From: Brevibacterium sp. XM4083
Lineage (GTDB): Bacteria; Actinomycetota; Actinomycetes; Actinomycetales; Brevibacteriaceae
NCBI RefSeq assembly: GCF_006489205.2
Contig: NZ_VFYR02000001.1
Coordinates: 794,563-858,562, forward strand
Direction of reading: 5' to 3'
DNA: 64,000 nucleotides
Shown here in pieces: positions 38,904-46,963 of the stretch. The notes under the pieces are model-generated. The model worked only from the letters and a program-made list of their open reading frames with translations. It was not told where the DNA came from and made no database searches. Positions within the stretch are counted from its first letter, which is position 1; each line of letters opens with the position of its first letter. A program made the position numbers and the translations under genes.

Positions 38904-38919
38904 CTGACAACGTTGTCAG
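38904..38919 (+). promoter_or_regulatory. LacI-type operator of the sugar ABC operon
   Basis: CTGACAACGTTGTCAG, a perfect 16-bp palindrome with a central CG as LacI-family sites have. It lies directly after TTGACC (38895-38900), a possible -35 box, and 21 nt before the first gene. Confidence 0.85.
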
Positions 38920-38939
38920 AATGATGAAAGGTTTCGCGA

Positions 38940-40082
38940 ATGCGCAGGTTCCGCCCCCAGTCACACGCACAGAAGTCGTCTCTCACCGCCGTGCCCACAG
39001 CGCTGAGGAAGCCGCGCCGGCTCGCGGTGCTCGGCGCCGCGGTCGCGATCTCGGCCCTCGCGCTCAGCGGCTGCGGCAACCAGAAGGGCCAGGGCAACGA
39101 AGCCGCCGATTCCGGCGGCGGTGACGGCCCGGTGACGATCGCCCTCCTCCTGCCCGAGTCGAAGACGACGCGCTACGAATCCCTCGACAAGCCGAACTTC
39201 GAGAAGTACGTCGCCGAGGCGAGCCCCGATGCGACGGTCGAGTACCGCAACGCCAACCAGGACGCGACCCAGCAGCAACAGCAGTTCGAAGCCGCGGTCA
39301 CCGAGGGCGTCGACGTCATCGTCCTCGACCCCGTCGACGCCTCGGCGGTCTCCTCCTCCCTGTCGAAGGCCGAAGCGAAGCAGATCCCCGTCGTCTCCTA
39401 TGACCGGTTCTTCGAGGGCGCCGACTACTACACGTCGTTCGACAACAAGAAGATCGGCAACCTCCAGGGTCAGGCCCTCCTCGACGGACTCGAGGCCAAG
39501 GGCGTCGACCCGACGTCCGGACCGGTGTGGATGGTCAACGGCGACCCGAAGGACCCCAACGCCGCGGACTTCAAGGCCGGTGCCGAGGAGACGCTCAAGG
39601 GTGCCGGCGTCGACATCGCCGCCAACCACGACACGCTCGATTGGAACCCCGACGATGCCCGCCAGTGGGTCGAGGGCCAGCTGCAGGGCGGGGGTGAGAA
39701 GCCGATCGCGATCTACGCGGCCAATGACGGCACCGCCGGCGGGGTGCTCGCGGCGACGACGAAGGCGAAGCAGGATCCCGTCGTCACCGGGCAGGACGCC
39801 GAGGTCGACGGACTGCAGAACATCCTCAAGGGCGAGCAGTACGCGACGATCTACAAGTCGATCCCGCCGCAGGCCGAATACGCGGCGAAGGCCGCGGTCG
39901 CACTGGCCAACGGGGAGAAGCCCGAGGCCGGCACGACGTACAAGGACACCCCGACGGACTTCGTCGAGGCGAAGGTCGTGACGAAGGACACGATCAAGGA
40001 CATCGTCGGCGATCAGATCAAGGCCTCCGACATCTGCTCGGGCATCGATGAGAAGCTGTGCACGGATGCCGGAATCAAGTAG
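38940..40082 (+). CDS. Sugar ABC transporter substrate-binding lipoprotein (XylF-like)
   Basis: 380 aa. Exported lipoprotein that captures the sugar. The signal peptide (RRLAVLGAAVAISALALSGC) ends in lipobox LSGC with Cys45. The mature part is a type I periplasmic binding protein: ALLLPESKTTRYESLDKPNF, EGVDVIVLDPVDASAV, PVVSYDRFFEGADYYTSFDNKKIGNLQG, WMVNGDPKDPN and IYAANDGTAGG. YDR and SFDN match XylF-type xylose binders, but another pentose or hexose is possible. First gene of the transporter operon under the LacI operator. Confidence 0.92.
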   Translation: MRRFRPQSHAQKSSLTAVPTALRKPRRLAVLGAAVAISALALSGCGNQKGQGNEAADSGGGDGPVTIALLLPESKTTRYESLDKPNFEKYVAEASPDATVEYRNANQDATQQQQQFEAAVTEGVDVIVLDPVDASAVSSSLSKAEAKQIPVVSYDRFFEGADYYTSFDNKKIGNLQGQALLDGLEAKGVDPTSGPVWMVNGDPKDPNAADFKAGAEETLKGAGVDIAANHDTLDWNPDDARQWVEGQLQGGGEKPIAIYAANDGTAGGVLAATTKAKQDPVVTGQDAEVDGLQNILKGEQYATIYKSIPPQAEYAAKAAVALANGEKPEAGTTYKDTPTDFVEAKVVTKDTIKDIVGDQIKASDICSGIDEKLCTDAGIK

Positions 40083-40100
40083 GACGGTCCGACCAGCCCG

Positions 40101-40937
40101 ATGACCTCACAGACGAACGATCCGACGCCCGCTTCCGGGCGGGCGTCGGAGACGCCCCAGTCCACTGCTTCCCAGCCCGTGCTCCAGCTGCGCGGGATCG
40201 ACAAGCGATTCGGCGCCGTCCAGGCGCTCACCGACATCAACCTCACGATCGGCCGCGGCGAGGTCGTCGGCCTCGTCGGCGACAACGGCGCCGGCAAGTC
40301 GACGCTCATCAAGATCATCGCCGGCGTCCACTCCGCCGACGGAGGCGAGCTCATCATGGGCGGACGCCCGCAGAAGTTCTCCTCCCCGAAGGACGCACAG
40401 CGAGCCGGGGTGGCCACGGTGTTCCAGGATCTCGCACTCTGCGAGAACCTCGACGTCGTCGCCAACCTCTTCCTCGGTCACGAGCACACCCGCGGCGGCG
40501 TCCTCGACGAAGTCGCGATGGAGGCGAAGTCGTGGGAGCTGCTGCGCAGCCTGTCCGCGAAGATCCCGAGCGTGCGCGTGCCGATCGCCGCCCTGTCCGG
40601 CGGCCAGCGCCAGACGGTGGCGATCGCCCGGTCCCTCCTCGGCGAACCCTCGCTCGTCATGCTCGACGAACCGACGGCCGCCCTCGGCGTCGCCCAGACC
40701 GCCGAGGTGCTCAACCTCATCGAACGCCTCCGTGACCGTGACCTCGGGGTGCTCCTCGTCAGCCACAACATGGCCGATGTCCAGGCCGTGTGCGACCGTG
40801 TCCACGTGCTGCGGCTGGGCAAGGACGCCGGGGACTTCCCGGGAGACGAGCGCACCGACGTCCTCGTCGCCGCGATCACCGGAGCCAACGACAACGTCGT
40901 GACCCAGCGGGCCGCGCGGAGGGGTGAGCGCCGATGA
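40101..40937 (+). CDS. Sugar ABC transporter ATP-binding protein
   Basis: 278 aa with one ATPase domain (XylG/RbsA proteins usually have two in about 500 aa; single-domain versions of the FrcA type are known). Seen: Walker A GDNGAGKST, Q-loop VFQDLALCENL, signature LSGGQRQTVAIARSL, Walker B LVMLDEPTAALG, and H-loop LLVSHNM. The stop overlaps the permease start by 4 nt. It provides the energy for the XylF-type importer. Confidence 0.93.
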   Translation: MTSQTNDPTPASGRASETPQSTASQPVLQLRGIDKRFGAVQALTDINLTIGRGEVVGLVGDNGAGKSTLIKIIAGVHSADGGELIMGGRPQKFSSPKDAQRAGVATVFQDLALCENLDVVANLFLGHEHTRGGVLDEVAMEAKSWELLRSLSAKIPSVRVPIAALSGGQRQTVAIARSLLGEPSLVMLDEPTAALGVAQTAEVLNLIERLRDRDLGVLLVSHNMADVQAVCDRVHVLRLGKDAGDFPGDERTDVLVAAITGANDNVVTQRAARRGERR

Positions 40938-42145
40938 CCCGCAATTCCCTCATCACCGACGAGCGGATCTCCGACGAGGGGCTCGTGCGGACGTTCGTCC
41001 GCCGGATCCGGGAAGGCCAGCTCGGGTCGTTCCCCGTCATCCTCGCCCTCGTCGTCATCGTCATCGTCTTCCAGTCGGCGAACAGCAACTTCCTCTCACC
41101 GGCGAATCTCGTCAACCTCTCCACCCAGGTCGCCTACCTGGCGATCCTCGCACTCGGGATCAACCTCATCCTCCTCCTCGGCGAGATCGACCTCTCGCTC
41201 GCCCAGCTCGGCGGTCTCGCCGCCTCGGTGCTCGGTGTCCTCGTCGTCCGGCAGGGGGTCCCGCCGGTGATCGCGGTGACGATCATCCTCCTGCTCGGCC
41301 TCGTCATCGGGGCGATCCAGGGCTGGTTCTTCGCCGTCGTCGGGATTCCCGCGTTCGTCGTCACCCTTGCCGGTCTGCTCGCGTTCACGGGGCTCACGCT
41401 CACGGTGCTCGGCACCCAGAAGAACCTCTCGATGGCCGATACGTTCGTCTTCGACTTCGCCAGCTACTACTTCCCGGCGTTCTGGGCCTACGTCTTCGGG
41501 GCGATCGCCGTCATCGGCTTCGCCGCCGGCATCATCCATTCGAAGCTGCGTCGGCACTCCGCAGGCCTCGACAGCCCGAGCTGGACGGCCGTCATCGTGC
41601 GCATCGTCGTCCTCGCGGCGATCGTCTTCGGCTTCCTCATCCTCGTCAACCAGGACTTCGGACTCGCGCTGCCGTTCTTCCTCATGATGGTCATCGCGAT
41701 CATCATCGACCTCGTGCTGCGCAAGACCCGCTACGGACGCTCGATCTACGCCGTCGGCGGCAAGGTCGAAGCCGCCCGGCGCGCCGGCATCCGGGTGACG
41801 TGGGTGCGCATCAGCGTGTTCATGACCGCCGGGGTCCTCGCCGCCCTCTTCGGCTTCGTCAAGGCCGGAGTGACGACGAACGCCGGGTCGACGCTCGTGG
41901 GCACCCAGGACCTCCTCAACGCGATCGCCGCGGCCGTCATCGGCGGCACCTCCCTCTTCGGCGGGCGGGGGTCGGCGTGGGCCGCGGTCCTCGGGGCGTT
42001 CGTCGTCGGCGCGATCAACAACGGTCTCTACCTCATCGGCTTCAACTCCGATATGCAGCAGATCATCACCGCCCTCGTCCTCCTCACCGCCGTCGTCATC
42101 GACGCCGTCAGCCGGCGCGGACAGCGGTACGTCGGCAGGGGGTGA
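40934..42145 (+). CDS. Sugar ABC transporter permease (XylH-like)
   Basis: 403 aa with about ten TM helices of the BPD_transp_2 type. The EAA-like loop is around GIRVTWVRISVFMTAGVLAALFGF and the late GGTSLFGGRGSAWAAVLGAFVVG is typical of ribose/xylose permeases. It follows the ATPase gene with overlap and ends the operon before a strong hairpin. The substrate is probably that of the XylF-like protein. Confidence 0.93.
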   Translation: MTRNSLITDERISDEGLVRTFVRRIREGQLGSFPVILALVVIVIVFQSANSNFLSPANLVNLSTQVAYLAILALGINLILLLGEIDLSLAQLGGLAASVLGVLVVRQGVPPVIAVTIILLLGLVIGAIQGWFFAVVGIPAFVVTLAGLLAFTGLTLTVLGTQKNLSMADTFVFDFASYYFPAFWAYVFGAIAVIGFAAGIIHSKLRRHSAGLDSPSWTAVIVRIVVLAAIVFGFLILVNQDFGLALPFFLMMVIAIIIDLVLRKTRYGRSIYAVGGKVEAARRAGIRVTWVRISVFMTAGVLAALFGFVKAGVTTNAGSTLVGTQDLLNAIAAAVIGGTSLFGGRGSAWAAVLGAFVVGAINNGLYLIGFNSDMQQIITALVLLTAVVIDAVSRRGQRYVGRG

Positions 42146-42160
42146 GGTCTGCTCCACCAG

Positions 42161-42214
42161 CGCCGAGGCGGGGGCGAGGTCAGGGGGTGACCCCACCTCA
42201 CCCCCGCCTCGGCG
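42161..42214 (+). terminator. Terminator of the sugar ABC operon
   Basis: Arms 42161-42180 and 42195-42214 pair over 20 bp with one mismatch, enclosing a further GGGG/CCCC stem, and are followed by ATTTTGG. Both arms carry the word GCCGAGGCGG or its complement. Confidence 0.85.
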
Positions 42215-42221
42215 ATTTTGG

Positions 42222-42227
42222 TACAGT
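42222..42227 (+). promoter_or_regulatory. Putative -10 box (TACAGT) of the thi operon
   Basis: TACAGT ends 7 nt before the expected 5' end of the TPP riboswitch. A -35 box is not clear. Confidence 0.55.
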
Positions 42228-42234
42228 CATGGGC

Positions 42235-42319
42235 AATGACATGGGGTGCCCGGCGGCAGTCGCGCCGGGCTGAGAGGACACCCATCGAACCTGATCTGGG
42301 CCATGCTAGCGAAGGGATC
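42235..42319 (+). ncRNA. TPP riboswitch (THI element)
   Basis: Contains the thi-box core: GGGGTGCCC, a variable P3-side hairpin (CCCGGCG...CGCCGGG), CTGAGAGGACACCC, GAACCTGATCTGG and CATGCTAGCGAAGGGA. The terminal AAGGGA is also the ribosome binding site of thiM, so thiamin pyrophosphate binding would hide it and switch off translation, as in actinobacteria. Confidence 0.95.
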
Positions 42320-42322
42320 GTC

Positions 42323-43183
42323 ATGACTGACATCGATCTGTCGTCGGCGCACGCACGTCTGCGCGCGGCGAATCCGCTCATCCAATGCATCACGAACACG
42401 GTCGTGCAGCAGTTCAGCGCGAACGTGCTGCTCGCCGTCGGTGCGTCCCCGGCGATGCTCGACCATGAAGCCGACGCCGCACAGTTCGCGCACCTCGCCG
42501 GCGGTCTGCTCGTCAACTTCGGAACCGCGACGAACCAGCAGTTCCTCGCCGCCGACGCCGCGATCGGAGCCGTCACCGCGGACTCGACTCCGTGGGTGCT
42601 CGACCCGGTGAGCATCGGCGCAGTCGACCACCGCACCACCCGCATCCGCCGGGCCGCCGCCGATCGCCCGACCGCGATCCGCGGCAACGCCTCGGAGATC
42701 GCGGCCCTGGCAGGAGCCGGGGCCGGCGGGCGCGGCGTCGAATCCACCGACGAGGTCGACGCCGTCCTCCCCGCGGCGGCCGAGCTCGCACGGACCAGTG
42801 GGGCGATCGTCGCCGTCTCGGGCAGACGCGACGCGATCGTCGCCCACATCGACGGCGTCGATCACATCGCCCGTGTCGACGGGGGCCATGAGTTCATGCC
42901 GCTCGTCATCGGCACCGGGTGCTCGCTCGGTGCCGTGACCTCCGCCTACCTCGCCGCCGTGCCGCCGGCCGGTTCGAGTTCCGGTGCGGGGCCGGCCGGA
43001 CTCGCGGCGTTCGAACAGTTCACCGCCGTCGTCGCCGCCCACGCCCACTTCGCCGTCGCCGGCGAAGCCGCAGCGGCCGGTGCCGCCGGACCGGGCAGCT
43101 ATGCCGAACACTTCCTCGACGCCCTCTACACCACCGACGATGCGCGCATCGGTCAGGCACGGGTCGAAGTGACGAGAGCATGA
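42323..43183 (+). CDS. thiM: Hydroxyethylthiazole kinase
   Basis: 286 aa. Phosphorylates the thiazole moiety for thiamin salvage. Seen: NPLIQCITNTVVQQFSANVLLAVGASPAM, GGLLVNFGTATNQQF, VLDPVSIGAVDHRT, RGNASEIAALAGAGAGGRGVES, VAVSGRRDAIV and the phosphate-binding VIGTGCSLGAVTSAYLA. ATG 42323 lies 4 nt past the riboswitch. The stop overlaps the thiE start. First gene of thiMED. Confidence 0.95.
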   Translation: MTDIDLSSAHARLRAANPLIQCITNTVVQQFSANVLLAVGASPAMLDHEADAAQFAHLAGGLLVNFGTATNQQFLAADAAIGAVTADSTPWVLDPVSIGAVDHRTTRIRRAAADRPTAIRGNASEIAALAGAGAGGRGVESTDEVDAVLPAAAELARTSGAIVAVSGRRDAIVAHIDGVDHIARVDGGHEFMPLVIGTGCSLGAVTSAYLAAVPPAGSSSGAGPAGLAAFEQFTAVVAAHAHFAVAGEAAAAGAAGPGSYAEHFLDALYTTDDARIGQARVEVTRA

Positions 43184-43905
43184 GCGCGACGAGTGAGCGC
43201 CTGGCCGGCGTCGACGCCCGCCTCTACCTCGTCACCGATTCCGCCCAGAGCCGGGAGGCCGGACGCACCGTCGCCGAGACCGTGCTCGCGGCCGTGCGCG
43301 GGGGAGTCGGCATGGTCCAGGTCCGCGACAAGGACATCGACGACACCGAGTTCCTGACCCTGACCAGGGAGGTCATTGCCGCCGTCGCCGAGGCGGTGGC
43401 GGGTACGGACCGCCGCGTGCCCGTTGTCCTCAACGACCGGGTCGCCGTCACCCGGCACCTCCTCGATGAGGGCGCCGACGTCCACATCCATGTCGGACAG
43501 ACCGACACTCCCGTCGCCGAGGTGCGCGACCTCGTCGGACCCGACCCGCTCATCGGTCTCTCCGCCGCCAGCGACGCCGAGTTCGCCGCCGCCCGGGCTG
43601 CCGGCGCCGTCGACCTCGTCGGGATCGGGCCCGTCTTCGACACGACGACGAAGACCGACGCACCGGCCGGGATCGGTCCCGACCGCCTCGGCGAACTCAC
43701 GGCCGAGGCGGGTCTGCCGGCGGTGGCGATCGGCGGCATCGATGCCAGCCGGGTCCCGCAGCTGCGCGGCCGCGGACTGCTCGGCTTCTGCGTCGTCTCG
43801 GCGATCTGCCGGGCTGCCGACCCGGAACGGGCGGCCCGGGAGCTGCTCACCGCGTACGGCGACGGGACCGCGCCGGGTGCCGGCGAGGACGGGGGAGCGG
43901 CATGA
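43180..43905 (+). CDS. thiE: Thiamin-phosphate synthase
   Basis: 241 aa. Joins HMP pyrophosphate and thiazole phosphate. Seen: RLYLVTDSAQ, GGVGMVQVRDKDIDD, VVLNDRVAVTRHL, ADVHIHVGQTD, LIGLSAASDAEFAAA, GIGPVFDTTTKTDAP and AIGGIDASRVPQL. It overlaps thiM and thiD by 4 nt on either side, so the three are translated as one unit under the TPP riboswitch. Confidence 0.95.
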   Translation: MSATSERLAGVDARLYLVTDSAQSREAGRTVAETVLAAVRGGVGMVQVRDKDIDDTEFLTLTREVIAAVAEAVAGTDRRVPVVLNDRVAVTRHLLDEGADVHIHVGQTDTPVAEVRDLVGPDPLIGLSAASDAEFAAARAAGAVDLVGIGPVFDTTTKTDAPAGIGPDRLGELTAEAGLPAVAIGGIDASRVPQLRGRGLLGFCVVSAICRAADPERAARELLTAYGDGTAPGAGEDGGAA

Positions 43906-44771
43906 GCACGCGGCCACCGATCACCCTGTCGATCGCCGGCACCGACCCCTCGGGCGGGGCGGGCATCCACGCCGACCTCAAGACGTTCACCGCCCTCGGG
44001 GTGCTGGGGACCACGGCGATCACCGCGCTCGTCGCGCAGAACACGCACGGGGTCTCCCGCGTCTACCCGATCGATGAGGACTTCGTCGTCGCCGAGCTCG
44101 ACAGTGTCCTGAACGACATGCCCGTCGATGCGACGAAGACGGGGATGCTCGGGTCGACGTCGCTCGTCGACCTCGTCGTCGATCGGGCGCGCACCTCCGA
44201 TCTCGGGTTCTTCACCGTCGACCCGGTCATGGTGTCGACGTCCGGGCACCGCCTCCTCGAGGTCGATGCGGTCGCCGCCGTGCGGGAGCGTCTCCTGCCC
44301 TTCGCCGATCTCATCACCCCGAACCTCCCCGAGGCCGCCCTCCTCCTCGGCGACGATGTCGCTGAGGCCCAGACCCCGGCTCAGATGCGCGACCAGGCAC
44401 GCGAGCTCATCGCCCGGGGTGCCCGGGCGGTGCTCCTCAAGGGCGGTCACGCCGCGGACGGGGACGTCGCCGACATTCTCGTCACCGCTGATGGGGAGAT
44501 CGCCGAGTTCTCCCACCCCCGGATCTCCACCCCGAACACGCACGGCACCGGGTGCACCCTGTCGGCTGCGATCACCGCCGAGGCGGCCGTGCTCAGGCGG
44601 GCGAACGGCGGAGAGGCGCTGAGTGCCGAGGAGGTGCACGGGGCCGTCGAGCGCGGACTCGACTTCCTCGCCCGCGCGCTCGCCTCGGCCGCGGACTGGC
44701 AGGTCAGCCTCGATGCGGCCGGTGCGCACGGGCCCGTCGACCACCAGGTCGACGTCCGCCGTCGCGGATAG
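43902..44771 (+). CDS. thiD: Hydroxymethylpyrimidine (phosphate) kinase
   Basis: 289 aa. Phosphorylates HMP and HMP-P. Seen: LSIAGTDPSGGAGIHADLKTF, ALVAQNTHGV, TKTGMLGSTSLVDLV, FTVDPVMVSTSGHRLL, DLITPNLPEAALLLGD, AVLLKGGHAADG and the anion hole TPNTHGTGCTLSAAITAEAA. It ends the thiMED cluster. No thiC is in this window, so the operon serves salvage plus the last coupling steps. Confidence 0.95.
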   Translation: MSTRPPITLSIAGTDPSGGAGIHADLKTFTALGVLGTTAITALVAQNTHGVSRVYPIDEDFVVAELDSVLNDMPVDATKTGMLGSTSLVDLVVDRARTSDLGFFTVDPVMVSTSGHRLLEVDAVAAVRERLLPFADLITPNLPEAALLLGDDVAEAQTPAQMRDQARELIARGARAVLLKGGHAADGDVADILVTADGEIAEFSHPRISTPNTHGTGCTLSAAITAEAAVLRRANGGEALSAEEVHGAVERGLDFLARALASAADWQVSLDAAGAHGPVDHQVDVRRRG

Positions 44772-44865
44772 CCTGTCGACCCGGCCGCTTCCCACCCGGC
44801 TGATTCCGGACAGTCCGATTCCCGTCTGATTCCCGTCCCATTCCGACCCCGAGGAGAGACCACTC

Positions 44866-45588
44866 ATGAGCATGAACTTCGCCGCCGGACCGCACACCAC
44901 CGCGCTGTGGGAGGACGTGCGCCCGATCATCGACGAGATCGAAGCGCTGCCGTTCCTCACCCAGCTCGCCGAGGGCACGCTCGCCCCGCTCGCGTTCACG
45001 AACTACATCACGCAGGACAGCATCTACTTGAGCGGGTATGCGAAGGCGATGTCGTTCCTCGCCGGGAAGACAGCGGACAGAGGAGAGTCCCGGTTCTGGT
45101 CGACCTCGGCGGCGGAGGCGATCACGGTGGAGGAGGAGATGCACGCTCAGCTGCTCTCCGATGAGCGGCTCGCCGTGGCCCACGCCGAGCTCGAGGCCAC
45201 CGACCATCTGGGACCGTCGCCGACGACGCTCGGCTACGTGTCGTTCCTCGTCGCCACTGCGGCGAGCCGGTCGTACGGGGAAGGTGTCGCCGGTGTCCTC
45301 CCGTGCTTCTGGGTCTACGCGCACATGGGCAAAGTGCTCGTCGAGAAGGCGGGAACGATGAGCGAGAATCACCCGTACCGGACGTGGGTGCAGACCTATG
45401 ACTCCCCGGAGTTCGACGAATCGACCCGGCAGGCCGTGGCGATCTTAGAGCGCGAGTTCGACCGGGTTCCGGCTGACGAAGCCGCACGGATGCGCGCGGC
45501 GTTCGAACGCGCATGCGTCTACGAACTCCACTTCTGGGCCTCAGCGCATGCGATGCAGAATTGGGACGCCTCCGTCTTCGCGAGGTGA
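44866..45588 (+). CDS. tenA: TenA family thiaminase II (aminopyrimidine salvage)
   Basis: 240 aa. Hydrolyses aminopyrimidine breakdown products of thiamin to HMP. Seen: HTTALWEDVRPIIDEIEALPF, YITQDSIYLSGYAKAMSFLAGK, SYGEGVAGVLPCFWVYAHMGK with the catalytic Cys in LPCFWVY, and a C-terminal HFWASAHAMQNW. GAGGAGAG lies 9 nt before the ATG. Separated from thiD by 94 bp that contains a TAGCCT box, so it may have a promoter of its own as well as read-through. Confidence 0.93.
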   Translation: MSMNFAAGPHTTALWEDVRPIIDEIEALPFLTQLAEGTLAPLAFTNYITQDSIYLSGYAKAMSFLAGKTADRGESRFWSTSAAEAITVEEEMHAQLLSDERLAVAHAELEATDHLGPSPTTLGYVSFLVATAASRSYGEGVAGVLPCFWVYAHMGKVLVEKAGTMSENHPYRTWVQTYDSPEFDESTRQAVAILEREFDRVPADEAARMRAAFERACVYELHFWASAHAMQNWDASVFAR

Positions 45589-45676
45589 GGGGCGGACGCC
45601 AAGGAAACTACGGCCGACCCTCCGGAATCACCGATGACGACAGTGCTGACTTCCGTATTGTGGTTGGATATGGTGT

Positions 45677-46390
45677 ATGGGAACGAGATCTGATGGCAAT
45701 CCGGTAATGGAACTTGCCGATCTGTTTGATGCATGGAATACCAACGAAACGCCCAAAACGAGCCGGGGGTTCAAACGGGATCCAGGCCAAGCGACTCAAC
45801 GTCACATTGAGGCGATGGAGCTCTTCACTGAAACTCGTCGTACTCTTGAGTTCCTCAGCACCCACAGCTTGGTCGCTGAGCGTTGTCTCCAGCACGTTCC
45901 CAAGATGGCCCGCGCGATTCTGGCTGTACAGTCCAGCTGGGATAGTAGCCAGCTCGACTCATACAACTTCGATCCGGTGATGATGGAGGCCTTACGCCTC
46001 GCCGCTTACGATGTACAGAGAATCCTCGACGAGAACACGCGGCACGCTCCCCGGGTGGACGATCTCCTCGGCGAAGTCCGCCAAATTCTCGTCGAAGACG
46101 AGTCGATCAGCGGCGAAATGAAGCGGTACATCAACGAACTCTTAAGCTCGATTCGAGCCAACATTGAACGGAACGGCCTTGGACAAGAATTCGACTTTGG
46201 CCATGCGATGGAGCAACTGTGGGTTGCACTCTTAGCTGCTCAGGGCGCGTCGGAGGATGAAAAATCGCGATGGGCGGCGGCGGCAAGTCAAGTAAAGAAT
46301 GTCGCAACCGGATTCATCAAGTACGGAGCTGCTTGGGCAGCTCTCGGGTTTCAAGGCTACGCTCAGTTCGCCATTGGCGCTGGTCGTTAG
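45677..46390 (+). CDS. Hypothetical protein of unusual (lower-GC) composition
   Basis: 237 aa. Not recognised. Base composition and codon use (frequent ATT, CTT, AAT, GAA, CTA) differ sharply from the flanking genes, which suggests acquisition. The start lacks a ribosome binding site; GGATATGGTGT just before it may hold a -10 box. The protein is mostly alpha-helical, with a variable N-terminus, a charged middle (GEVRQILVEDESISGEMKRYINELLSSIRANIE), a short acidic connector and a hydrophobic Gly/Ala C-terminus (FIKYGAAWAALGFQGYAQFAIG) that might insert in a membrane. No partner genes with the same composition lie beside it. Confidence 0.7.
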   Translation: MGTRSDGNPVMELADLFDAWNTNETPKTSRGFKRDPGQATQRHIEAMELFTETRRTLEFLSTHSLVAERCLQHVPKMARAILAVQSSWDSSQLDSYNFDPVMMEALRLAAYDVQRILDENTRHAPRVDDLLGEVRQILVEDESISGEMKRYINELLSSIRANIERNGLGQEFDFGHAMEQLWVALLAAQGASEDEKSRWAAAASQVKNVATGFIKYGAAWAALGFQGYAQFAIGAGR

Positions 46391-46505
46391 CCTTCAAATA
46401 GGCAAACAGAAGGGCGAGGCGGGTGTCCACATCATCTAGCACTTGGTCACTCGCCAATTCCGCATCTATCGCAGCAAGAGGTCAATTTTTTAGCCCGATT
46501 CGCTT

Positions 46506-46718
46506 TTAGGCAGCGCTGTCCGGACGGTCGTCGATGATGAGGGTGAGCGGAGCGATCGCGCTCATCGCCAGCCACCCGCGGCACAGCGTGGTCCAGAGGA
46601 TGACGCCGTCGACCTCCGTCAGCGGCACCCGATCGCGGCGCGGACACGTCAGCCGTCCGATGAGGAAGACGATGCCCGTGAAGCTCGCTGCGATGAAGAG
46701 CAGGGCCACGAGATCCAT
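46506..46718 (-). CDS. Small predicted membrane protein
   Basis: 70 aa with two hydrophobic segments (residues 3-20 and about 40-60), VDGVILWTTLCRGWLAM between them, and a short acidic tail. GGGAGGAGG, a strong ribosome binding site, lies 9 nt before ATG 46718, which supports real translation. No family is recognised. It lies between the low-GC orphan and the nifS-like gene. Confidence 0.6.
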   Translation of the reverse strand: MDLVALLFIAASFTGIVFLIGRLTCPRRDRVPLTEVDGVILWTTLCRGWLAMSAIAPLTLIIDDRPDSAA

Positions 46719-46878
46719 GACGGTGCCTCCTCCCAGCCGAAGCGGATCCTGTGATTCCAGTGTCTCTCCGCATCCAGAGCTTGGAAAGAGTCCAATCGCT
46801 CATCAGTGGACTCTTCGCGGCAGGTGAGAGGGGCCGTGTGAGGGCTGAACGGCGTGAGACCGCAGTCCGGACCGAGTC

Positions 46879-46963
46879 CTCAGGTGACCCCGAGGCTCAG
46901 GAGACCGCGAGGCTCAGGGGCCTGCGGGACTCAGGAGACCGCGAGGCTCAGGAGAATGCGAGG
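46879..46963 (-). repeat. Five 17-bp tandem repeats spanning the nifS-like stop codon
   Basis: Units of 17 bp starting at 46879, 46896, 46913, 46930 and 46947, pattern CTCAGGxxxCCxCGAGG on the plus strand. The last unit contains the stop codon of the nifS-like gene (46948-46950). Downstream units repeat the end of the gene with its stop. Confidence 0.88.

Noticed and set aside
46879..46963. Possible CRISPR array
   Set aside because: The 17-bp units are contiguous with no spacers, contain a stop codon of a gene, and no cas genes are present. The same holds for the repeats at 18723 and 3577.
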